Assembly: GCA_964581165.1 (NCBI GenBank)
Contig: CAZOMM010000076.1
Coordinates: forward strand, 1 to 5,228
DNA: 5,228 nt
DNA from: CAZPAN01 sp964581165
GTDB lineage: Bacteria > Actinomycetota > Coriobacteriia > Coriobacteriales > CADBOM01
Direction of reading: 5' to 3'
The position numbers and the translations under genes were made by a program. The notes beneath the pieces were generated by a model. It made no database searches and was not told the origin of the DNA. It saw only the letters and a program-made list of their open reading frames with translations. Below, one piece after another: positions 1 through 5,228 of this stretch. Position 1 is the first letter of the stretch; each line of letters opens with the position of its first letter.

Positions 1-1
1 T

Positions 2-142
2 TTTATCTTGACTTTATCAGAATTAATAGTAAAGACCCTGCCTGCAGCAGTAATAAAACTTACACAATTCCAGACCGTTAATACTAAAGAAGAACTAATC
101 CTCAAAGCGATTGCATGCCTGCGTGTCTTGGATGACCTGTGA
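2..142 (+). CDS. Possible C-terminal end of an unidentified protein (5' end outside window)
   Basis: A reading frame open from the window edge runs 46 codons to a TGA at 140-142. The peptide has protein-like composition: a hydrophobic stretch (ELIVKTLPAAVIKL), a short polar turn, then an amphipathic helix (EELILKAIACLRVLDDL) ending at the stop. Such a helical tail would suit the C-terminus of a small helical regulator, but no family motif is visible and I do not assign one. A leftward frame ending at 95-97 is codon-aligned antisense to it and also looks protein-like, so at most one is likely to be real in the overlap. A chance open stretch of this length is not rare. No terminator hairpin follows before the next promoter. 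Confidence 0.35.
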   Translation, partial: FILTLSELIVKTLPAAVIKLTQFQTVNTKEELILKAIACLRVLDDL

Positions 143-202
143 AAGTTTACGGGCCATTTTTTCAATATGCAGAATAGCCTGAGTGTAAAGCCCCGCAAGC
201 AA

Positions 203-231
203 TCGACGATTTATTTCGTTGTTCCTATAAT
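203..231 (+). promoter_or_regulatory. Sigma-70-type promoter for the URO-D methyltransferase gene
   Basis: TATAAT at 226-231 is a perfect -10 hexamer. TCGACG at 203-208 matches four of six bases of TTGACA, with an optimal 17-bp spacer. Transcription would start near 237-239, giving a leader of about 36 nt before the ATG at 274. An 11-bp palindrome (AATCG-A-CGATT, 201-211) covers the -35 element and could be an operator, although a repeat this short may be chance. Assignment is by consensus only. Confidence 0.5.
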
Positions 232-260
232 TTGTAAGCGTTTAATTTCTTGCATCCAAA

Positions 261-266
261 GGGAGG
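261..266 (+). promoter_or_regulatory. Ribosome binding site deciding the start of the URO-D gene
   Basis: GGGAGG lies 7 nt before the ATG at 274. Two other in-frame starts fit worse: the ATG at 268 is only one base from the site, and the TTG at 250 lies upstream of it. The site therefore favours 274 as the true start. Confidence 0.7.
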
Positions 267-273
267 AATGCTC

Positions 274-1308
274 ATGATCACCGAGAAAGAAAACTACCTG
301 CGCACCTTGCGGGGAGAGGAACCCGAGTGGGTCCCCATTTACTCTTTTGGTCCGATACCCATGGTAGAAAAGCACGGGAGAAAGGCTGCCAACTGCATGG
401 TAGAGCCGATCATCCTGAGCGATTTTCGCATGAAGGGCGGCGGAAAGGATATCTGGGGGGTCAACTACGTTCCCACCTACGAGACCGGAAACGCCCTTCT
501 CCCAGAACCCAACAACTTCATCCTCGACGACATCACCAAATGGCGCGATGTTATCAAGGCCCCATCGCTGGAGGGCATCGACTGGGAGGCGATGGCAAAG
601 AAAGGTCTTGATGGTTTCTACAAGCTCGGTGCCACTCGCGAGGACTGCGCCTTCTCGCTCAATCTTCACGTTGGATACTTCGAGAATCTAATGGCCTTCA
701 TGGGATTCACCGAGGGTCTTATCGCGATGCATGAGGAACCCGAAGAAGTCTACGCGCTGTTTGACTACATGTGCGACTTTTACTGCGAGGTCACCAAGCA
801 GTTCTGGCCCTACCTAGAACCCGATGTCCTCACGCTGATGGATGACACCGCCGCATTGGGTGCCCCGTTTATCTCTAGAGAGACTTATTGCGAACTCGTA
901 CTCCCGTTCCACGATAGGCAAGCAGCATTCGGCCGCGATGCGGGAATCCCGATCACAATGCATAACTGCGGCAAATGCGAGTCTGTCATAGAAGACCTGA
1001 TGGGGATTGGGGTCAACGCTTGGGATCCGGCACAAACTTGCAACGACCTCGCCGGAATCAAGGAGAAGTATGGCAACGATCTCGTGCTCATGGGAGCTTG
1101 GAACGGCGCAAGCGAACTCGGTGGCCCCGACGTGACCGACGAGGAGATCCGCCAGTCTGTTCGCGACACAATGGATGCCTACGCACCTGGTGGAGGCTTC
1201 TGCTGGTTCTCCTCCTTCCTAGGCCCCATCGACGATCCGATCACTCAGCACAAAAACGAGGTGCTCTACGAAGAGGTGTGCAACTACGGATCCAAGTTCT
1301 ACAAGTAG
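274..1308 (+). CDS. Uroporphyrinogen decarboxylase-fold protein, probable zinc-dependent corrinoid methyltransferase (MtaA/MtbA-like)
   Basis: The product has 344 residues from the ATG chosen for its GGGAGG site and is a full-length single-domain protein of the URO-D superfamily. The N-terminus (TEKENYLRTLRGEEPEWVP, residues 3-21) is the usual opening of the methyltransferase branch. Later family segments are LMDDTAALGAPFISRETY (188-205) and HNCGKCESVIEDLMGIGVNA (230-249). His230, Cys232 and Cys310 (in GGGFCWFSSF) have the order and spacing of the H-x-C-x(n)-C zinc site of MtaA/MtbA-type methyltransferases, where zinc activates the thiol methyl acceptor. The arginine-rich N-terminal signature of true HemE is absent, so haem synthesis is unlikely. 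There is no signal peptide or membrane segment, so it should be cytoplasmic. Family members move methyl groups between a corrinoid protein and coenzyme M or tetrahydrofolate, often in O- or N-demethylation. No partner is in the window, so the substrate is unknown. It is probably transcribed from its own promoter. Family confidence is high; exact reaction is inferred. Confidence 0.9.
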   Translation: MITEKENYLRTLRGEEPEWVPIYSFGPIPMVEKHGRKAANCMVEPIILSDFRMKGGGKDIWGVNYVPTYETGNALLPEPNNFILDDITKWRDVIKAPSLEGIDWEAMAKKGLDGFYKLGATREDCAFSLNLHVGYFENLMAFMGFTEGLIAMHEEPEEVYALFDYMCDFYCEVTKQFWPYLEPDVLTLMDDTAALGAPFISRETYCELVLPFHDRQAAFGRDAGIPITMHNCGKCESVIEDLMGIGVNAWDPAQTCNDLAGIKEKYGNDLVLMGAWNGASELGGPDVTDEEIRQSVRDTMDAYAPGGGFCWFSSFLGPIDDPITQHKNEVLYEEVCNYGSKFYK

Positions 1309-1403
1309 CAGGACAAAAGACAAGCAGCGAAACGGAAGGCGTTCAAACAAATTCCTGCATTCAAAGGACAGCCAGACCGTCGAAACCGTCGTAAGAAGCC
1401 CTT

Positions 1404-1436
1404 AAAAAAGCCCCGTTGTCGCAAGACAGCGGGGCT
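1404..1436 (-). terminator. Intrinsic terminator after tRNA-Val
   Basis: A 12-bp stem (AGCCCCG plus TTGTC at 1409-1420, pairing with GACAG plus CGGGGCT at 1425-1436, one T-G wobble) closes on a GCAA loop. On the minus strand it is followed at once by six T residues (1409-1404), the classical intrinsic terminator form. It begins 11 nt beyond the tRNA 3' end. Read on the plus strand, the stem is followed only by TAAATAATT, so it would be a weaker stop for the convergent URO-D gene, although it may serve both. Confidence 0.82.
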
Positions 1437-1447
1437 AAATAATTCTA

Positions 1448-1522
1448 TGGTGGGCGATAACGGATTTGAACCGCTGACCTTGTGCGTGTAAAGCACCTGC
1501 GCTACCGCTGCGCCAATCGCCC
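1448..1522 (-). tRNA. tRNA-Val, anticodon UAC
   Basis: The minus strand folds as a complete 75-nt tRNA with CCA encoded. The acceptor stem is GGGCGAT (1522-1516) pairing with ATCGCCC, followed by A73 and CCA. The D arm is GCGC-AGCGGTA-GCGC. The anticodon loop TTTACAC (1492-1486) presents TAC (1490-1488), which reads valine GUN codons. The T arm is AGCGG-TTCAAAT-CCGTT with a G-T wobble. The outermost anticodon-stem pair is a G-A mismatch; the other four pair. The gene lies on the same strand as valS and folC, with a strong terminator just downstream and a possible own promoter upstream. Confidence 0.96.
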
Positions 1523-1571
1523 CTATGTTTTTGCCGGCCTACCTACAGCCTAGTTAGAACAGCAAGGCCTC

Positions 1572-1600
1572 ATTATCACAGAGCAGGGGATACTGAGCAA
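1572..1600 (-). promoter_or_regulatory. Possible promoter for tRNA-Val
   Basis: On the minus strand, TTGCTC (1600-1595) and GATAAT (1577-1572) are separated by 17 bp. The -10 matches five of six consensus bases; the -35 matches only three. Transcription would start near 1564, giving a leader of about 40 nt to be trimmed before the tRNA. The tRNA could instead be read through from folC. Confidence 0.38.
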
Positions 1601-1610
1601 GCCACAATGC

Positions 1611-1711
1611 GCCTAGTTGTACCGTGATCGGCAACTAGCAGCACCAGCATCGCTAGCGCTAGCACAACTCCTAGTACGACTAGGACGTGAAAAACTAGCG
1701 CGTGAGCTAGC
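1611..1711. repeat. CTAG-rich cluster of palindromes in the folC-tRNA spacer
   Basis: Eight CTAG tetramers fall within 98 bp (starting at 1613, 1635, 1653, 1659, 1671, 1680, 1695, 1707). They build four consecutive palindromes: CTAGTTG/CAACTAG (1613-1638, with an inner CCG/CGG pair), GCTAGCGCTAGC (1652-1663), TCCTAGT-ACG-ACTAGGA (1669-1685) and CTAGC/GCTAG (1695-1710). The last seven CTAGs are spaced by multiples of three bases. There is no coding signal; every in-frame copy reads as TAG in the folC frame. The function is unknown; candidates are a palindromic intergenic repeat, a structured 3' end of the folC transcript, or a protein-binding array. Confidence 0.6.
1690..1711 (-). terminator. 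Possible weak intrinsic terminator of the valS-folC transcript
   Basis: On the minus strand, 26 nt after the folC stop codon, a short GCTAG/CTAGC hairpin (1710-1695, loop of six bases) is followed directly by five T residues (1694-1690). The stem is only 5 bp, so termination may be partial. Further palindromes downstream could add to it. Confidence 0.42.
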
Positions 1712-1736
1712 AAAAACCGAAAAGAACCAGCAAGAA

Positions 1737-3188
1737 CTAACAAGTGACTTTATCGCAAGAGCAAAACAAGCCTTTTACCTCGCCAGCTAGAGTAATTGAA
1801 CCCGAAGCCACAACTGGCACTCCCCTCTCCAAAAGCTCGTCTAGAGCCTCTGCAGGATTAGCAAAGCTTTCTGGTTCAGTCCCAGAAGCCTTCTTCACCA
1901 TCTCAGCAAGCTCATCTACAAGCAAAGCTCTGGGAGAAGAAGTGCTCGTTACTGCAATATCGGGAGTAAGGCCACTGAGCGCCTCGATAATACCCATGGC
2001 ATCCTTGTCCGAAAGTACAGCCAACAAGAGCTGAAAATTCCCCTTGGGGAATTTTCTCGCAATTGCCGTTGCGAGATTGAGAGCCGACTGAGGATTATGA
2101 GCTGCATCGACTATTAGCAAAGGATCTTCTGAAAGAGTCTCGAATCTACCTGGTATTGAGAAGGCCCCCAATGTGGCACGAACAATTTTGGGATCGAGTT
2201 GTTTTTCGTAGAACAACTCTGCTGCAGCTAGGGCAGTGGCAATATTTTGAGCCTGATAAAGAGGTGCCTCCATAACAATTTGTGGGTAAGTTGCCAAGGG
2301 ACACTCAACATCCACATCAATAAAACCAGACTGAGAATCGTAGCCTGCACTATAGGCAACAATTGAAGATGTTTCACTAGTTGTAGTGTTTGCTTTTTCA
2401 GCTGACCCACCGTCTAGCCCATCAGTCAGCCTATCAGCTAGCCCGCCAGCCGCTTCACCAGTCAGCTTGCCAGCTAACCCAGACTCTCTTACAAGCCAAG
2501 GAGTAAGGCCGCATTCGGCACAGCGCTGCATAAACACATCAAGAGTCGCCTGAGTTCCAGGCCCTAGAACCGCCTTAGAGTCAGGACCAATTATTGCAGC
2601 CTTCTCTGCAGCGATCTCTTCTACTGTGTCGCCCAGGATTCCCAGATGGTCTAAACCGATACCCGTTACTACTGCCACCTTTGGATCTACAACACTGGTG
2701 GAATCCCAACGACCTCCCATACCGCACTCAAGCACAGCAACGTCGATATTTTCCTGCGAAAATATCCACATAGCGGCAGCGGTAATTAACTCAAACTCAG
2801 TGATAGTCATTCCCTGGGTTTGCTCCAACACATCAGCAGCTTCTTTTGCGCGAAGCACTCCCTTGGCAAAAAGCTCATGACTAATAACCTTGTCTGCAAC
2901 TTCTATACGCTCGGGATATTCAACCAAATGCGGACTTGTATACAAGCCGGTTTTTAAACCATGCGCACCAAGAAGGGCCGCAAGCATGCGAGTAGTCGAA
3001 GTCTTCCCATTAGTTCCCGCCACTTGAATACTGGGGTAGTGCAGATGAGGCTCGCCCATTTGATTCATCAAAGCGCGAATGCCGTCTAAAGAGGGATGGA
3101 TCCCAAAAGTCAAAGCCTCATTGAGAATCTGCAAGGCCTGCTCATACATAGCTTCCACATCCCCAACATCCCTAGCCTCTGCGTTCAT
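1737..3188 (-). CDS. folC: Folylpolyglutamate synthase / dihydrofolate synthase
   Basis: The 483-residue product is a Mur-ligase-family enzyme that joins glutamate to folates using ATP and, in many bacteria, also makes dihydrofolate from dihydropteroate. It is cytoplasmic. The nucleotide-binding loop is GTNGKTST (residues 58-65). It is followed by TSPHL (84-88), ECGMGGRWDSTSV (154-166), GLDHLGILGDTVEEIAAEKA (178-197), YQAQNIATAL (311-320), IPGRFE (345-350), DAAHNP (361-366, DGAHNP in many relatives) and ASGSITLAGEV (461-471). Both the ATPase and C-terminal ligase domains are complete. The length is slightly above the usual 420-450, mainly because of a glycine-rich, repeat-derived insert at about 237-275. 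The ATG at 3188 is chosen for the GGGGG site 9 nt upstream. Met14 is a possible alternative, since the conserved YEQAL segment starts there. It lies 34 bp after valS and is probably co-transcribed. The tail adds CSCDKVTC after the conserved end. Confidence 0.96.
   Translation of the reverse strand: MNAEARDVGDVEAMYEQALQILNEALTFGIHPSLDGIRALMNQMGEPHLHYPSIQVAGTNGKTSTTRMLAALLGAHGLKTGLYTSPHLVEYPERIEVADKVISHELFAKGVLRAKEAADVLEQTQGMTITEFELITAAAMWIFSQENIDVAVLECGMGGRWDSTSVVDPKVAVVTGIGLDHLGILGDTVEEIAAEKAAIIGPDSKAVLGPGTQATLDVFMQRCAECGLTPWLVRESGLAGKLTGEAAGGLADRLTDGLDGGSAEKANTTTSETSSIVAYSAGYDSQSGFIDVDVECPLATYPQIVMEAPLYQAQNIATALAAAELFYEKQLDPKIVRATLGAFSIPGRFETLSEDPLLIVDAAHNPQSALNLATAIARKFPKGNFQLLLAVLSDKDAMGIIEALSGLTPDIAVTSTSSPRALLVDELAEMVKKASGTEPESFANPAEALDELLERGVPVVASGSITLAGEVKGLFCSCDKVTC
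2392..2480 (-). repeat. Degenerate tandem repeat (36-nt period) inside folC
   Basis: Read on the minus strand, copy 1 starts at 2480 and copy 2 at 2444. The first 25 bases of the two match at 20 positions, encoding GLAGKLTG (residues 237-244) and GLADRLTD (249-256). A third, decayed start (GGGTCAGCTGAAAAAGC) follows at 2408, encoding GSAEKA. The period is 12 codons, so the expansion keeps the frame. It falls between the ATPase-domain motifs and the C-terminal domain and looks like a surface loop insertion. Confidence 0.65.
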
Positions 3189-3197
3189 ATCACTACA

Positions 3198-3202
3198 CCC
3201 CC
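3198..3202 (-). promoter_or_regulatory. Ribosome binding site of folC
   Basis: GGGGG on the minus strand, 9 nt before the ATG at 3188 and inside the short valS-folC gap. It supports that start, although Met14 has a GGGG about 11 nt upstream of it as well. Confidence 0.5.
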
Positions 3203-3222
3203 AGCCTCAAAACACACAACAA

Positions 3223-5228
3223 CTAGGCGAGTTCTTCGAGTTGAGCCTGTGTCCTAGCAATTGCGTCTGCGGTCTCGGCAGCATCAGCCTTGGTCTTCTC
3301 AATAACCTCGGGAGCAGCCTTAGACAAAAATCCTTCGTTGGTTAGCTTTTTATCTAGCTTGGCAGCATTGGACTTAAGCTTCTCTAAGCTCTTTTGAAGC
3401 CTTGCCTTTTCTGCCTCAAAGTCCACCAATCCCTCAAGCTCAACATAAATCTCAAGATCCTCAGACACCGTGGCAGACGAAGCAGCTGGCTTGGTAGCCC
3501 CAGTAGAAATAGTCAACGATTCTGTATTGGCCATTCCCTCTACAAGCTGCCTTTGTCCCTCTAGAATCTCCACAGCTTCGGGCTGAGCGCCAATTGTTAC
3601 AGACAGACCCCTCTTGTTACCAATCTTGTAACGGGATCGTGTGGCCCTAACTGCAGAAATTGCCTGCATAGCAAGGGAGATAGCTCTCTCGGCACTAGGA
3701 TCAGCAAAGCATTCCAGATCGGCGACTTCGGGCCACTTGGCCACCATAATCGAAGGAACTTCAGTCTCAATGGGAAGCTTTTGCCAAATCTCCTCGGTAA
3801 TAAATGGCATCATCGGATGCAGTAAACGAAGAGCCCTATCAAGAACAAAAACAAGGTTTCTCTGAGTCGAGAGTCTCAAAGCTGGATCAGCAGAATTGAG
3901 CTGTGATTTAGAAAATTCCACATACCAATCGCAAAACTCATTCCAGAAAAAGTCATTGAGCTTGCGTGCTAGTGAACCAAATTCGTACTGTCCGTCTTCT
4001 TGATTAACTTCTACGGCAAGCCTATGCAATCTCGACAAAATCCATCTATCGGCATCGGTAACTGCCTGAGGCTCGCCTGGCTCATAGCCATCCATGTTCA
4101 TCAACACAAAGCGCGAGGCATTCCAAATCTTGGTAGCAAAGTTGCGGCTGCTTACCAGCTTGTTCTCGTCGTATTTAATGTCCTGCGAACTAGTAACCTG
4201 CAAGAGCAAACCAAAGCGCATGCCATCTGCACCAAATTCGTCAATGAGCTCGAGAGGATCCACTCCATTGCCGAGCGATTTGGACATACGTCTACCATAT
4301 TTATCTAGCACCGTTGGATGAATAATCACATCAAAAAACGGAATCTCACCATCGAGGCAGTCCATCGAAGACATTATCATGCGAGCAACCCACAAAAAGA
4401 TGATGTCGCGAGCCGTTGAGAGAACCTGGGTTGGATAGTGCTCATCGCGGCTCTCATCCCACTCTACTGGCCATCCGTAAGTTGCAAAAGGCCAAAGCTG
4501 AGAAGAAAACCAGGTGTCTAGCACGTCCTCATCCTGCCTTACTGCAGCCCCACACACAGGGCAGCTAGAGATCTCCTCCTTGCTAGCACCCTCCCAAGAG
4601 CAGGTGTCGCAGTAAAACACTGGAATTCGGTGGCCCCACCAAAGCTGTCTGGATATGCACCAATCCCTAATATTTTCCATCCACTGAAAATAGACATTCT
4701 CCCAGCGCTTCGGATTAAACTTGATGCGCCCATCTCGCACCGCCTCAATAGCTGGCCCAGCCAAACGCTTCATATCCACAAACCATTGATCGGACAGCCA
4801 AGGCTCTATAACAGTGTGGCAACGATAGCAATGGCCTACCGCATGCTCCAAATCGTCGACGCGCTCGAGCAGGCCCTGCTCCTCAAGATCTGCCACCACA
4901 GCAGCTCTGGCTTCGTAGCGTTCCATTCCTGCATACTTGCCACCGGCCTCATTTATGTAGGCATCTTCGCTAAGGATGTTGACTTGCTCCAGATTGTGGC
5001 GCTGCCCCATGTCAAAGTCGTTGGGATCGTGAGCGGGAGTTACCTTTACACAACCCGTTCCAAAACTGGGGTCTACATAAGAATCGGCAAAGATTGGAAT
5101 TTCGCGATTTACCAGTGGAAGCATCACGGTTTTGCCTACTAGGGCCAAATAGCGCTCATCGTCTGGATGAACTGCAACTCCGGTGTCGCCAAGCATAGTT
5201 TCGGGACGAGTGGTTGCCACCACAACAT
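3223..5228 (-). CDS. valS: Valyl-tRNA synthetase, C-terminal three quarters (5' end outside window)
   Basis: The gene is open across the right edge. The first full codons read VVVATTRPET, an internal segment of the editing domain, so the GTG near the edge is not a start. About 667 residues are present; bacterial ValS is usually about 880-950, so the HIGH motif lies outside. Numbering from the GTG at 5223, the editing (CP1) domain has TTRPETMLGDTG (4-15) and GTGCVKVTPAHDPNDFD (55-71). The catalytic domain has LSDQWFVDMK (143-152), WCISRQLWWGHRIPVFYC (188-205) and DVLDTWFSSQLWPF (233-246). Cysteine pairs at 132/135, 205/208 and 221/224 suggest zinc knuckles. RMSKS (312-316) is the KMSKS loop. 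The anticodon-binding domain follows, and a C-terminal coiled coil (about 600-666) is complete. The enzyme attaches valine to tRNA-Val and edits threonyl-tRNA-Val. It leads an apparent valS-folC transcript; a tRNA-Val gene lies beyond folC. Confidence 0.97.
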   Translation of the reverse strand, partial: VVVATTRPETMLGDTGVAVHPDDERYLALVGKTVMLPLVNREIPIFADSYVDPSFGTGCVKVTPAHDPNDFDMGQRHNLEQVNILSEDAYINEAGGKYAGMERYEARAAVVADLEEQGLLERVDDLEHAVGHCYRCHTVIEPWLSDQWFVDMKRLAGPAIEAVRDGRIKFNPKRWENVYFQWMENIRDWCISRQLWWGHRIPVFYCDTCSWEGASKEEISSCPVCGAAVRQDEDVLDTWFSSQLWPFATYGWPVEWDESRDEHYPTQVLSTARDIIFLWVARMIMSSMDCLDGEIPFFDVIIHPTVLDKYGRRMSKSLGNGVDPLELIDEFGADGMRFGLLLQVTSSQDIKYDENKLVSSRNFATKIWNASRFVLMNMDGYEPGEPQAVTDADRWILSRLHRLAVEVNQEDGQYEFGSLARKLNDFFWNEFCDWYVEFSKSQLNSADPALRLSTQRNLVFVLDRALRLLHPMMPFITEEIWQKLPIETEVPSIMVAKWPEVADLECFADPSAERAISLAMQAISAVRATRSRYKIGNKRGLSVTIGAQPEAVEILEGQRQLVEGMANTESLTISTGATKPAASSATVSEDLEIYVELEGLVDFEAEKARLQKSLEKLKSNAAKLDKKLTNEGFLSKAAPEVIEKTKADAAETADAIARTQAQLEELA

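Noticed and set aside
211..669. 152-codon leftward open frame
   Set aside because: It is mostly antisense to the URO-D gene and crosses its promoter and ribosome binding site. No family motif or ribosome binding site of its own is seen.
274..1308. Naming the URO-D gene hemE
   Set aside because: The arginine-containing N-terminal signature of true uroporphyrinogen decarboxylase is missing, and the H-x-C...C zinc pattern points to the methyltransferase branch.
1376..1392. Short direct repeat ACCGTCGAA / ACCGTCGTA after the URO-D gene
   Set aside because: It has only two copies of about 7-9 bases, which is within chance. There is no CRISPR-like periodicity anywhere in the window.
975..1394. 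139-codon rightward open frame overlapping the URO-D gene end
   Set aside because: Its peptide is arginine- and tryptophan-rich, as expected from reading a GC-rich gene out of frame, and the overlapped region encodes conserved URO-D residues.
1448..1522. tRNA 3' end used as an attachment site with a second copy in the window
   Set aside because: I found no direct repeat of the tRNA 3' end between 1 and 1440 and no integrase. The terminator next to the tRNA also looks native.
1635..1739. Repeated in-frame TAG codons after folC as recoded (for example pyrrolysine) sense codons
   Set aside because: Seven TAGs within about 35 codons would be implausibly dense for a recoded amino acid. FolC is already complete at its stop, and the intervening peptide resembles no protein.
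4630..5142. 170-codon rightward open frame
   Set aside because: It lies wholly inside valS on the opposite strand, and valS shows conserved synthetase motifs throughout. The antisense peptide shows no recognisable motif.

Overview
The window looks like ordinary bacterial chromosome with two convergent gene blocks. The left part (about 1-1308) is read rightwards. It holds a possible gene tail at the edge, then a promoter and one complete gene for a uroporphyrinogen-decarboxylase-fold (URO-D) protein of the zinc-dependent corrinoid methyltransferase type. The right part is read leftwards. It holds valS (valyl-tRNA synthetase, 5' part cut off by the window end), folC (folylpolyglutamate/dihydrofolate synthase) and then a tRNA-Val with anticodon UAC. 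The URO-D gene and the tRNA gene point at each other, and a strong hairpin lies between them.

Layout: 1-142, weak candidate for the 3' end of a rightward gene. 143-273, intergenic with a consensus-like promoter (TCGACG, 17 bp, TATAAT) and a GGGAGG ribosome binding site. 274-1308, URO-D methyltransferase gene. 1309-1403, nothing recognised. 1404-1436, terminator serving the leftward tRNA. 1448-1522, tRNA-Val. 1523-1736, a spacer with a possible tRNA promoter and a 100-bp CTAG-rich set of palindromes, the last of which may terminate folC. 1737-3188, folC. 3223-5228, valS. The 34-bp valS-folC gap with no visible terminator implies co-transcription.

Organism: the sequence does not settle it. Moderate GC, a stand-alone URO-D-family methyltransferase gene and the valS-folC pair would fit an anaerobe such as a member of Coriobacteriia (Eggerthellaceae-like) or a clostridial relative. 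This is a guess from family knowledge, not a measurement. The URO-D gene uses more G/C-ending codons than valS/folC in the short stretches I counted by hand, so the two blocks may have different histories or expression levels.

Function: ValS charges tRNA-Val, and a tRNA-Val gene lies on the same strand just beyond the valS-folC pair. FolC polyglutamylates folates and so supports one-carbon metabolism. The URO-D protein probably moves methyl groups between a corrinoid protein and a thiol or folate-type acceptor, but no corrinoid protein or substrate methyltransferase is present to name its substrate. I see no clear new multi-gene system. The oddest sequence is the CTAG-rich palindromic spacer after folC, together with a 36-nt-period repeat inside folC.
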